A stretch of DNA of 64,000 nt from Actinomadura cremea (GTDB lineage Bacteria; Actinomycetota; Actinomycetes; Streptosporangiales; Streptosporangiaceae), in contig NZ_BMRF01000018.1 of NCBI RefSeq assembly GCF_014648495.1, positions 1 through 64,000 of the forward strand, in the 5' to 3' direction. The first letter of the stretch is position 1. Every line of letters begins with the position of its first letter. Positions 25,541 to 32,886 of the stretch are shown one piece after another. A program made the position numbers and the translations under genes. A model generated the notes under the pieces. It saw only the letters and a list, made by a program, of their open reading frames with translations. It was not told the origin of the DNA and made no database searches.

Positions 25541-26116
25541 TCAGTCCGCTGATCCGGGGTGTTTGCGCTGGTTGGCATTGAAGCGCGCTTTCTTCTGACG
25601 GTTCCCGCACGTGTTCATCTCACACCATTTTCGGGTGCGACTTTGGCTGGTGTCGAAGAAGGCGGCTTGACAGGTCGGTGATGCACACAGCGCCAATTTT
25701 CCGTCTCGTTCGCCTGCAATGATGCTGATCGCGTCGGCGGCGATCACGCTGAGGGCGTCTTCCACACAGGAAGCCGAGCCGAGCCGCCATTGCCGCTTAC
25801 CCTCGGGCGTCAGGATCGCGGCGGCCCGCCCCTCAGCGCTGCAGTCATTGATGACTTGGACGGCGGATGCGGGGAGAGCGTCCTGGATCGCGGCCGCCGT
25901 CGCGGCGACGTGAATCGACTCCCTCAGTTCCCGAGCGAGGTCGAACTGGGCAGTGGTGCAGGAGTCCACAGCGAGGCCGCTCACCGCCAGCCAGTCGACG
26001 AGTCGGTGCGGCGTGGGAATGCGCTCCACAGCGTTGCCGCGGCGCTCCGTCAGAGTCGCCGTGAAGCTGGTCGCCAGCACGTTGCCGAGGCGGAAGTCAG
26101 GGAACCCAGCACGCAT
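25541..26116 (-). CDS. CGNR zinc-finger regulator with ABATE domain
   Basis: The product is 191 residues from ATG 26116. Residues 1-140 form the stress-induced ABATE domain (FRLGNVLATSFTATLTERRG, PHRLVDWLAVSGL). The C-terminus carries the CGNR finger CASPTCQAAFFDTSQSRTRKWCEMNTCGNRQKK with all four cysteines. The family acts as DNA-binding regulators of adjacent genes. It is divergent from an epoxide hydrolase, with a repeated sequence in the 82-bp gap, so autoregulation and control of that gene are likely. Confidence 0.92.
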   Translation of the reverse strand: MRAGFPDFRLGNVLATSFTATLTERRGNAVERIPTPHRLVDWLAVSGLAVDSCTTAQFDLARELRESIHVAATAAAIQDALPASAVQVINDCSAEGRAAAILTPEGKRQWRLGSASCVEDALSVIAADAISIIAGERDGKLALCASPTCQAAFFDTSQSRTRKWCEMNTCGNRQKKARFNANQRKHPGSAD

Positions 26117-26198
26117 GGAACCACCTTAGCTGGTTGCACGCCGCCATGGCGACATGCTAGAACCGTCTTAGCCGGTTCCACGATGGCCAGGAGGTCTC
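26117..26198. promoter_or_regulatory. Operator region of the CGNR/epoxide hydrolase divergon
   Basis: Two direct copies of CTTAGCYGGTTSCACG stand at about 26124-26139 and 26169-26184. In addition GAACCG and CGGTTC form a perfect dyad with a 7-base centre at about 26161-26179. An AGGAGGT ribosome site for the hydrolase follows. The repeats are the probable CGNR protein sites. Confidence 0.6.
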
Positions 26199-27371
26199 AT
26201 GCCCCGTCCGACCAACGACGTGCAGGCGTTCGAAGCCCGGGCGACTGACGCCGACCTCGACGATCTGCGCGCGCGACTGGCCGCGGCGCGGCTACCGGAG
26301 GCCGAGACGGTCCATCGCGGCGCGCCGGACCGTCGCCGCTGGGAACAGGGCGTTCCTCTCGCCGACCTCGTCGATGTCGTGAACTACTGGCGCACCGGGT
26401 ACGACTGGCGGTCGTTCGAAGAGCGTCTCGACCGTGTCGGCCAGTTCCGCACGACCATCGATGGTTTGGGAATCCACTTTCTGCACCGCCGGTCCGCGCG
26501 CAAGGACGCCACTCCGCTGATCTTGACGCACGGCTGGCCGGGCAGCATTGCCGAGTTCATCGACGTAGTGGACGAGTTGGCAGATCCGAAAGATTCGGAC
26601 GTGCCGGCGTTCCACGTTGTGGTCCCGTCGCTACCGGGCTTTGGTTACAGCGACAAGCCGGCCGTTACCGGGTGGGGAACCGAAAAGATCGCAGCCGCAT
26701 GGGTGGAACTGATGGGAAGGCTCGGCTACAGCAAGTTCGTGGCCCACGGCGGCGACTGGGGAGGCAACATCACCACGGTTCTCGGCGGCAGGTTCCCTGC
26801 GCACGTTCTCGGTATCCACACGACGTTCGCGGAGGCACCGCCCGGGTTGCCAACGGACGGGCTGACGGCGGTCGAGCGCAGGTGGACAGAAGAAACCCGC
26901 AATTTCTGGCGCCACCGTGCGGCGTACGCGAAGCAGCAGGCGACCCGCCCGCAGACCATCGGCTACTCGCTCGTCGACTCGCCGGTCGGCCTGCTCGCCT
27001 GGATCCTTGACAAGTTCGCCGAGTGGTCAGACACCGAAGACAGCCCGTTCGAGACGATTTCCAGAGACAGCATTCTTGACGACGTCACCCTCTATTGGCT
27101 GACGCGGACCGGCGCATCGGCGGCCCGCATTTACTACGAGAGCCACAACTCGCTCGATCCCGAACTTCGGGTCGACGTCCCGTCAGCAATCAGTATCTAT
27201 CCCCGCGACATCGAGAAATATCCGCGACCCTGGGCGCAGGAGCGGTACCGACAGATCGTACGATGGAGTTCACCCGAAAGCGGGGGGCATTTCCCGTCGC
27301 TGGAGGTTCCCGGGTATTTCGTCAGAGATCTACAAGAAGGCCTCGCGGCAGTGCTGGCCGCCATTCGGTGA
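26199..27371 (+). CDS. Epoxide hydrolase, EHN-domain alpha/beta hydrolase
   Basis: The product is 390 residues from ATG 26199, behind an ideal AGGAGGT site. The EHN domain is residues 5-115. The hydrolase domain has oxyanion motif HGWPGS, nucleophile elbow VAHGGDWGGN (Asp), the YWLTRTGASAARIYYES lid segment with tyrosines, and the C-terminal GGHFPSLEVP histidine. It is complete and resembles the paralogue at 13724-14887 in every landmark. Control by the divergent CGNR regulator suggests induction by a toxic or xenobiotic epoxide, which is inference. Confidence 0.92.
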   Translation: MPRPTNDVQAFEARATDADLDDLRARLAAARLPEAETVHRGAPDRRRWEQGVPLADLVDVVNYWRTGYDWRSFEERLDRVGQFRTTIDGLGIHFLHRRSARKDATPLILTHGWPGSIAEFIDVVDELADPKDSDVPAFHVVVPSLPGFGYSDKPAVTGWGTEKIAAAWVELMGRLGYSKFVAHGGDWGGNITTVLGGRFPAHVLGIHTTFAEAPPGLPTDGLTAVERRWTEETRNFWRHRAAYAKQQATRPQTIGYSLVDSPVGLLAWILDKFAEWSDTEDSPFETISRDSILDDVTLYWLTRTGASAARIYYESHNSLDPELRVDVPSAISIYPRDIEKYPRPWAQERYRQIVRWSSPESGGHFPSLEVPGYFVRDLQEGLAAVLAAIR

Positions 27372-27472
27372 ACGCGGCCCGGCGGCCTGTCGTCCGATGA
27401 CGGCGATCGAGCTACGGCCGCCCCGGGTGGCGCGCCGCCGCCCGATCAGTCGGAGTTCAGCCCGACTTCGAG

Positions 27473-27893
27473 ATGTTCAGCCCGCGCCGTGTCGACGTGG
27501 AGACCCGGCGGGCCCTGCGCGACCTCGATCGCGAACTCGGCCGGATCCGCGAGCTGCACGGGGGTGTCGACGCGAGGTCGGTCACGCCGCTGGAGGCGAT
27601 CGACCGGTACACCGCCCTGGCGGACGGCGCCGGCGGGGTCCTCTTCCGCCTCACGACGGGCCTGGCGCGGGCGACCGGGGGCATGGTGAGCTCCGGGGCG
27701 GTCAATGCCTACAGGCGGGGCGGGGAACCCGCCTCGGCTCCCGGCCGGCCAAGCTGGAGATCTCGACCATGCTCACCGAGCTGCTCACGCGGTATCCCCG
27801 GCTGAGCATCGACGGCGAGGTCTCCCGCATCACCTCGAGCTTCATCTCCGGTCTCGAGCGCCTGGCGGTCACGCTGAGGCGACGCCGGGGCCG
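27473..27893 (+). pseudogene. Composite remnant ending in a cytochrome P450 C-terminus
   Basis: The frame from 27723 reads GTRLGSRPAKLEISTMLTEL then LLTRYPRLSIDGEVSRI and ISGLERLAVTLRRR, matching the end of P450s just after the heme cysteine (usual CLGAPLAKLE). The cysteine itself is lost. The adjoining frame 27473-27720 encodes a helical segment (LDRELGRIRELHGGVDAR and on) that I do not recognise and that is not P450. The stretch is probably a fusion of two broken genes. Confidence 0.5.
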
Positions 27894-27943
27894 CGGCGGC
27901 GAGGCACGGCCCGGTTCGGCGGGCCGCCCTGCCCGGGGCGCCG

Positions 27944-28393
27944 CTACGCGGGCAGGGCGGCCAGTGCCTTGTCCGCGTGGACGTTCATGTTGATCTCGCT
28001 GTGGATCGCCGCGAGCACCTTCCGGTCGCCGCCGATGACGTAGGTCGCCCGCTTGGCCGGCAGCCCGGGGATGCGCCGCGCGAGCTTGTAGGCGCGGGCG
28101 ACGGATCCGTCGGCGTCGGCCAGCAGCGGGTAGCCGAGGCCGTGCCGGTCGTCGAACTGCTTCTGCTTCTGGACGTCGTCGCCGCTGATGCCCAGGATCG
28201 TCGCTCCGCGCTCGGCGAACTCGGCGACGATGTCGCGGAAGTGGCACGCCTCGCGGGTGCATCCCGGGCTGAGCGCCGCCGGATAGAAGAACAGCACGAC
28301 CGGCCCCGTGCCCAGCACGTCGCTCAGCCGCACGAGCCGGCCGTTCTGGTCCTGCAGTTCGAACTCGGGTGCTTGGTCGCCCGCTTGCAACAT
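27944..28393 (-). CDS. Peroxiredoxin, BCP/PrxQ type
   Basis: The product is 149 residues from ATG 28393. It carries the BCP signature FFYPAALSPGCTREACHFRD, with peroxidatic cysteine and a resolving cysteine five residues later (C-x4-C), so the disulfide is intramolecular. GTGPVVLFFYP and ISGDDVQKQKQFDDRHGLGYPLLAD are the expected strands. It reduces peroxides at the expense of thioredoxin. It is divergent from a TetR regulator with an operator in the intergenic region, so it may be under redox-linked or TetR control. Confidence 0.93.
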   Translation of the reverse strand: MLQAGDQAPEFELQDQNGRLVRLSDVLGTGPVVLFFYPAALSPGCTREACHFRDIVAEFAERGATILGISGDDVQKQKQFDDRHGLGYPLLADADGSVARAYKLARRIPGLPAKRATYVIGGDRKVLAAIHSEINMNVHADKALAALPA

Positions 28394-28504
28394 CAGTGGT
28401 CTCCCGGGTTCGGTCGTCCGTTCGGACGGTCGCGCCGGTGCGCGGCGCGGGTGGCATAGTCGTTCTCCTCCGATGCCCGCCCGGCCGGGCCGGCATCGCC
28501 CACA

Positions 28505-28533
28505 TTTGACGTACCATCACGGTACATTAATTA
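28505..28533 (+). promoter_or_regulatory. Promoter of the TetR gene with an operator in its spacer
   Basis: TTGACG (28505-28510) and TAATTA (28528-28533) are spaced by exactly 17 bp. The spacer starts with the perfect dyad GTACC-ATCAC-GGTAC (28511-28525). A repressor bound there would block the promoter, which points to autoregulation by the TetR protein. The transcript leader would be only about 8 bases. Confidence 0.65.
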
Positions 28534-28547
28534 TCGGGGACGGTGAA

Positions 28548-29153
28548 GTGGGCTCAGCAGGTCGTCCGCGCGGGCGTCGGCGCGACCCGTCGATCGACGC
28601 GCGGGTGCTCCGGGCGGCGGTGGACGAACTGGCCGAACGGGGCATCTCGGGGTTCTCCACCAACAGCGTGGCGGCGCGGGCCGGGGTCGACAAGCGCGGC
28701 ATCTACGCCCGCTGGCCCGACCGCGACCGGCTCATCGTCGACGCGCTCGGCACCCTGGCCGCCGGGCTGGTCGTCCCCGGGACGGGCGCCCTGCGCACGG
28801 ACCTGCTCGCGCTCCTCCCCTCGGTGGCCGCGGTGTTCACCGGCCCGCGGCTGGAGATCCTGCAACGGTGCGTCCAGGAGGCGCAGGACCACCCCGCCAT
28901 CTACGCGGGGTTCCGGCGCGACTCCATCGACCGCTGCATGGCGGTCGTGGAGGAGGTGTTCCGCTCGGCCCGGCGCCGCGGCGACATCCCCGGCACGGTC
29001 GACCCCGAACTGGCCGGTGAGGCGTTCCTCGGCGTGATCCTGACGCGGGCCAGCTTCTCCGGCGAGGCGTCCATACTGCGCCCCGACCGGCAGCACGCCA
29101 TCGTCGACTTCTTCGTCAACACGGTTGCCCGAGGCGCGTCCGCGCGTCCATGA
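28548..29153 (+). CDS. TetR-family transcriptional regulator
   Basis: The product is 201 residues from GTG 28548, just downstream of a mapped-looking promoter. The frame opens further upstream without support. Helix-turn-helix is residues 15-60 (RVLRAAVDELAERGISGFST, SVAARAGVDKRGIYARWPDR). The ligand-binding domain is of the TetR_C_11-like type. Its end overlaps the convergent GlxA-type gene by 38 bp. It is divergent from the peroxiredoxin, which is its probable target besides itself. Confidence 0.9.
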   Translation: MGSAGRPRGRRRDPSIDARVLRAAVDELAERGISGFSTNSVAARAGVDKRGIYARWPDRDRLIVDALGTLAAGLVVPGTGALRTDLLALLPSVAAVFTGPRLEILQRCVQEAQDHPAIYAGFRRDSIDRCMAVVEEVFRSARRRGDIPGTVDPELAGEAFLGVILTRASFSGEASILRPDRQHAIVDFFVNTVARGASARP

Positions 29154-30126
29154 CACCGCCGTCCGCGCCGGGGCGGGCTCGCGTGCGGAAGGTGCGGCGG
29201 TAGGCGTCGGGAGGCACGCCGACCGTGCGGTTGAAGTGCCGGCGCAGCGTCGTGGCGGTGCCCATGCCGGTGGCCGCCGCGATGGCGTCGATGCCGTCGT
29301 CGGTGCTCTCGAGCAACTCCTGGGCACGGCGGATCCGCTGGGTCAGCAGCCATTTCAGCGGGGTGGTCCCGGTCACCGACCTGAAGTGGCGGCCCAGGTT
29401 GCGGGAGCTCATCCGCGCCCGGCGGGCCAGGTCCTCCACGGTCAGCGGACGGTCCAGCCGTTCCATCACCCAGGGGAACAGGTCGGCGAGCGGGTGGTTG
29501 TCCGGGGCGGGCACCGGGGTGGTGACGAACTGGGCCTGGCCGCCGTCCCGGTGCGGCGGGACGACCAGGCGGCGGGCGACCGCGTTGGCGATCGAGGCCC
29601 CGTGGTCGAGGCGGACCAGGTGCAGGCACAGGTCCATGGCGGCGGCCTTGCCCGCGGAGGTGAGCACGCCGCCGTTGTCCACGTACAGGACGTCCGGGTC
29701 CACCTCCACCCGCGGATGGCGGGCGGCCAGGGCGCGGGTGTGGGCCCAGTGCGTGGTCGCGCGCTTCCCGTCCAGGAGCCCGGCGGCGGCCAGGACGAAC
29801 GCGCCCGTGCAGAGGGACGCCACACGCGCGCCGGCCTCGTGGGCCGCGCGCACCGCGTCGACCAGGTCGGCGGGCGGGTCGACGTCGACGTCGGCCCACC
29901 CCGGGACGATCACGGTGTCGGCGCGCGGGAGGTGGTCGAGGCCGTGGTCGGGCTCCAGCCGGAAGCGGCCGGCCCGGACGGCGCCCGGCCCGCAGACGAC
30001 GACGCTGTACCAGGGATCGGCCACGCGGGCCTCGAACACCTCGTACGCCATGGACAGCTCGAAGTGCAGCATCCCGTCGGTGACGGCCAGCGCGACAGTG
30101 CTCATGTCCGGAATTGTACGGGTCAT
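29116..30126 (-). CDS. GlxA-family AraC-type regulator with DJ-1/PfpI domain
   Basis: The product is 336 residues from ATG 30126 (a second ATG, 30105, is also plausible). Residues 8-180 form a class-I glutamine-amidotransferase-like domain (VASLCTGAFVLAAAGLLDGK, with Cys, and THWAHTRALAARHP). Residues 215-320 hold two AraC helix-turn-helix motifs (LARRARMSSRNLGRHFRSV and AAATGMGTATTLRRHFNRT). Members regulate catabolic operons. The next gene, reading divergently, is the saccharopine dehydrogenase-like gene at 30200, which may be its target. Confidence 0.93.
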   Translation of the reverse strand: MTRTIPDMSTVALAVTDGMLHFELSMAYEVFEARVADPWYSVVVCGPGAVRAGRFRLEPDHGLDHLPRADTVIVPGWADVDVDPPADLVDAVRAAHEAGARVASLCTGAFVLAAAGLLDGKRATTHWAHTRALAARHPRVEVDPDVLYVDNGGVLTSAGKAAAMDLCLHLVRLDHGASIANAVARRLVVPPHRDGGQAQFVTTPVPAPDNHPLADLFPWVMERLDRPLTVEDLARRARMSSRNLGRHFRSVTGTTPLKWLLTQRIRRAQELLESTDDGIDAIAAATGMGTATTLRRHFNRTVGVPPDAYRRTFRTRARPGADGGVMDARTRLGQPC

Positions 30127-30199
30127 GGCGTTCCAGACACTCGTCGGGAGTGCCGCCGCTCGCCAGGATGGTCACGACAGCGAGGCGGGGAGGAAAATC

Positions 30200-31270
30200 G
30201 TGGGGTCAGAGCTCATGGTCACGGTGTTCGGCGCGTACGGGCACACCGGGCGTTTCGTGGTGGCGCGGCTGCGGGAGCGCGGGTTCGTTCCGGTTCTGTC
30301 CGGGCGCGATGCCGGCGAGCTGAAGGCGCTGGCGTCCGGATCCGGGCTGGAGGCCCGTACTGCGTCGGTCGACGACCCGGCCTCGCTCGACCGCGCGCTC
30401 GCCGGGGCGGCCGCCGTGGTCAACTGCGCCGGGCCGTTCGCCACGACGGCCGCCCCGGTGATCGAGGCGGCGCTGCGCGCCGGGATCCCGTACGTGGACG
30501 TGGCGGCCGAGATCGAGGCCAACGTCGACACGTTCGCGCACTTCGCGGACCGCGCCCGCGCCGCGGGGGCGGTGATCGTCCCGGCGATGGCCTTCTACGG
30601 CGGCCTCGGCGACCTGCTGGCCACCGCCGCGATGGGCGACTGGACGGCGGCCGACGAGGCGCACATCGCGTACGGGCTGAACGGCTGGCACCCCACCGCC
30701 GGGACGCGCGCCGCGGGCGCGGTCTCCCGGCGGCGGCGGGACGGCCGGCGCGTCCGGTACGCCGGGGGCCGGCTCGAGTACCGCCATGACGACCCGCCGA
30801 CCCTGGAATGGCCCTTCCCCGCTCCGATGGGCCCTCGGGCCGTCATCGGGGAGTTCACGATGGCCGACGTCGTCACCGTCCCCAGCCACCTGTCCATCCC
30901 CGAAGTGCGCACCTACATGACGGTGGAGGCGGCCCGGGAGGTGTCGGCCCCGGACACGCCGGCGCCCGCCCCGGCCGACGAGCTGGGACGATCGGCGCAG
31001 ACCTTCCTCGTCGACGTGGTCGTACGCTCCGGCGGAGCCGAACGGCGCGCCGTCGCGAGAGGGCGGGACATCTACGCCGTCACCGCGCCGCTCGTGGTGG
31101 AAGCGGTCGACCGCATTCTCACGGGGCGGATCAAAACGGACGGCGTCGCCTCGGCGGGCGAGATCTTCGACGCGCCCGATCTCCTCCGCGCACTGTCCGC
31201 ACACATCGACCTGGAACTGCGTCCGGATGCCGTGCCGGCCGGCGCGGCCGTTGACCAACGTGATGAGTGA
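30200..31270 (+). CDS. Saccharopine dehydrogenase-like NAD(P)-binding protein
   Basis: The product is 356 residues from GTG 30200. This start has GAGGAAA six bases upstream, while ATG 30215 has none. The N-terminal Rossmann segment is VTVFGAYGHTGRFVVARLRERG, followed by the family pattern AAAVVNCAGPFATTAAPVIEAAL and YVDVAAEIE. Proteins of this group are membrane- or lipid-associated reductases of largely unknown function, and none is proven to make saccharopine. It is divergent from the GlxA regulator and followed 15 bp later by the phosphotransferase. Confidence 0.85.
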   Translation: MGSELMVTVFGAYGHTGRFVVARLRERGFVPVLSGRDAGELKALASGSGLEARTASVDDPASLDRALAGAAAVVNCAGPFATTAAPVIEAALRAGIPYVDVAAEIEANVDTFAHFADRARAAGAVIVPAMAFYGGLGDLLATAAMGDWTAADEAHIAYGLNGWHPTAGTRAAGAVSRRRRDGRRVRYAGGRLEYRHDDPPTLEWPFPAPMGPRAVIGEFTMADVVTVPSHLSIPEVRTYMTVEAAREVSAPDTPAPAPADELGRSAQTFLVDVVVRSGGAERRAVARGRDIYAVTAPLVVEAVDRILTGRIKTDGVASAGEIFDAPDLLRALSAHIDLELRPDAVPAGAAVDQRDE

Positions 31271-31285
31271 GCACACACTCCCGAT

Positions 31286-32320
31286 GTGACGGATGGCGAG
31301 AGTGCCGCGTCCGCGGGGCCCGCACCGCTGCGAGTGCCCGCGGACTGGTCGGACGTGACGCCGGGGTGGATGACCGCGGCGCTCGCGGGCCATCCGGGCG
31401 CCGTGGTCGGTGACGTCCGGCTGGTGACGCGGGACGACGGCACCAACCGGCGGGCGCGGTTCGACCTCGCCTACGCGGCCGGATCGGGGCCGGAAAGGGT
31501 CTTCCTCCAGGCCGAGGGCGAGCACCGGCTGGTGCACAGCCGCAACGGCAACCTGTTCAACGAGTCGGATCTCTACGGCTCGGACGTGCCCCTCTGCGTC
31601 GACCACCCGCTCGCCTACAAGGTCGTCGTCGACCGGCCGGGGCTCGACTACGTGATCGTGATGGAGGACGTGACGTCCCGGGGCGGCGACCCGCGGGACG
31701 CCTCCCGTCCGATGACCGTCGACCAGGCGGCCAACGGGCTGCGCGGGCCGGCCCGGCTGCACAGCCGGTACTGGGGGTTCACCGCGTCGACGGATCCGCG
31801 GCTCTCGTGGGTGCGGACGTGGGCGCCCACGGAGGGCTTCCGGTCCGGGCTGCGGACGTACACGCCGAAGGGTCTCGCACGCGGCGCCGATCGCCTCCCC
31901 GCCGAGGTGCCGCGACACGACGGTGACCGGATCGTGGACCTGTGGGCCGGGTTCGTCGGCACGCTGCACCGCGAGCCGGTCACCCTGCTGCACGCCGACG
32001 CCCACATCGGCAACACCTACCTCCTGCCCGGCGACGAGGTCGGCTTCCTGGACTGGCAGGTCGTCCGCCGCGGCGGCCGGGTCCAGGACGTCGGCTACTT
32101 CCTGATGGGCGCGCTCACCGTCGAGGACCGGCGCGCCGGCGAGGCCGACCTCCTCGCGGAGTACCGCGCGTCGGCCGCTTGCGGGCCGGCGATCTGGCTG
32201 TCGACGCTCGGCACCGACGGCTACCGGCCGCGCGCGTTCTCGCTCCCCCTCGCCGAGCGGTACGCGACCGCGTTCGTGGACCTGGAGGCGGAGGCCGCGC
32301 CGGCGCGCCTCCAGGGGTGA
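31286..32320 (+). CDS. Aminoglycoside/ecdysteroid-type phosphotransferase
   Basis: The product is 344 residues from GTG 31286. The kinase-like fold shows the catalytic loop LLHADAHIGNTYLL and the metal aspartate in GFLDWQVV, diagnostic of the APH/choline kinase superfamily. The N-terminal lobe contains FLQAEGEHRL and NLFNESDLYG. Similar actinomycete proteins sit next to lipid or steroid catabolic genes and phosphorylate unknown alcohols. It probably shares an operon with the dehydrogenase-like gene upstream. It ends 4 bp from the convergent gene. Confidence 0.85.
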   Translation: MTDGESAASAGPAPLRVPADWSDVTPGWMTAALAGHPGAVVGDVRLVTRDDGTNRRARFDLAYAAGSGPERVFLQAEGEHRLVHSRNGNLFNESDLYGSDVPLCVDHPLAYKVVVDRPGLDYVIVMEDVTSRGGDPRDASRPMTVDQAANGLRGPARLHSRYWGFTASTDPRLSWVRTWAPTEGFRSGLRTYTPKGLARGADRLPAEVPRHDGDRIVDLWAGFVGTLHREPVTLLHADAHIGNTYLLPGDEVGFLDWQVVRRGGRVQDVGYFLMGALTVEDRRAGEADLLAEYRASAACGPAIWLSTLGTDGYRPRAFSLPLAERYATAFVDLEAEAAPARLQG

Positions 32321-32324
32321 CCGG

Positions 32325-32777
32325 CTACGGGGCCAGCAGGCCGCGCAGGTCGCGGATCGCCTCCTCGGCGCCCACGGCGACGACGGCGTCGCCGTGGCGG
32401 AGGCGGAAGTCGCCGGACGGTGCGTCGATCGTCCGGCCGTCGCGCAGGACGGCCACGACGCGGGCGCGGGTGCGGACGTCGTCCAGGGTGCGGCCGTCGT
32501 ACGGGGACGACGCGGCCACCGGGATGTGCACGGCCTCCAGGTGGGCGACGGACAGGTGCGGGATCCGGTCGACGACGGCCGGGCCGCCGAGCAGTTCGGC
32601 GACCGCGCGGGACTCGGTGCCGGTCAGCGCGATCGTCCACTCGACCCCGTGCGGGCCGTGCAGCACGAGGTCGCGGCGGCCGTCGCGGTGCGCCACCACG
32701 CCCGCGCGCTGCCCGGCGGAGGTCGTGAACACGTACGAGGTGCCCGTCCGGGGCAGGTTCGTCCTGTCCAGCAGCAT
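32325..32777 (-). CDS. RCK_C/TrkA-C regulatory protein
   Basis: The product is 150 residues from ATG 32777, behind AGGAGG. Residues 75-150 form a TrkA-C/RCK_C domain (AVHIPVAASSPYDGRTLDDV, RDGRTIDAPSGDFRLRHGDA), as in regulatory subunits of CPA2 cation/proton antiporters. The N-terminal half resembles the small KhtT-like cap. The antiporter that usually follows is absent on both sides, so the subunit is orphaned here or works with a gene elsewhere. Confidence 0.8.
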   Translation of the reverse strand: MLLDRTNLPRTGTSYVFTTSAGQRAGVVAHRDGRRDLVLHGPHGVEWTIALTGTESRAVAELLGGPAVVDRIPHLSVAHLEAVHIPVAASSPYDGRTLDDVRTRARVVAVLRDGRTIDAPSGDFRLRHGDAVVAVGAEEAIRDLRGLLAP

Positions 32778-32886
32778 GGATGCCCTCCTCAGCGGCACGA
32801 GCGGTCCCTTCCCACCCTGCGCGGTCGGAACGCCGGCGGACATCGGGCGCGGCACCCATTTCCCGGGGAGGGAGGGTGTAGTCGGG

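Noticed and set aside
29225-30199. N-terminal extension of the saccharopine dehydrogenase-like protein
   Set aside because: The open frame runs antisense to the GlxA-type regulator. The Rossmann motif begins directly after GTG 30200, which has its own ribosome site.
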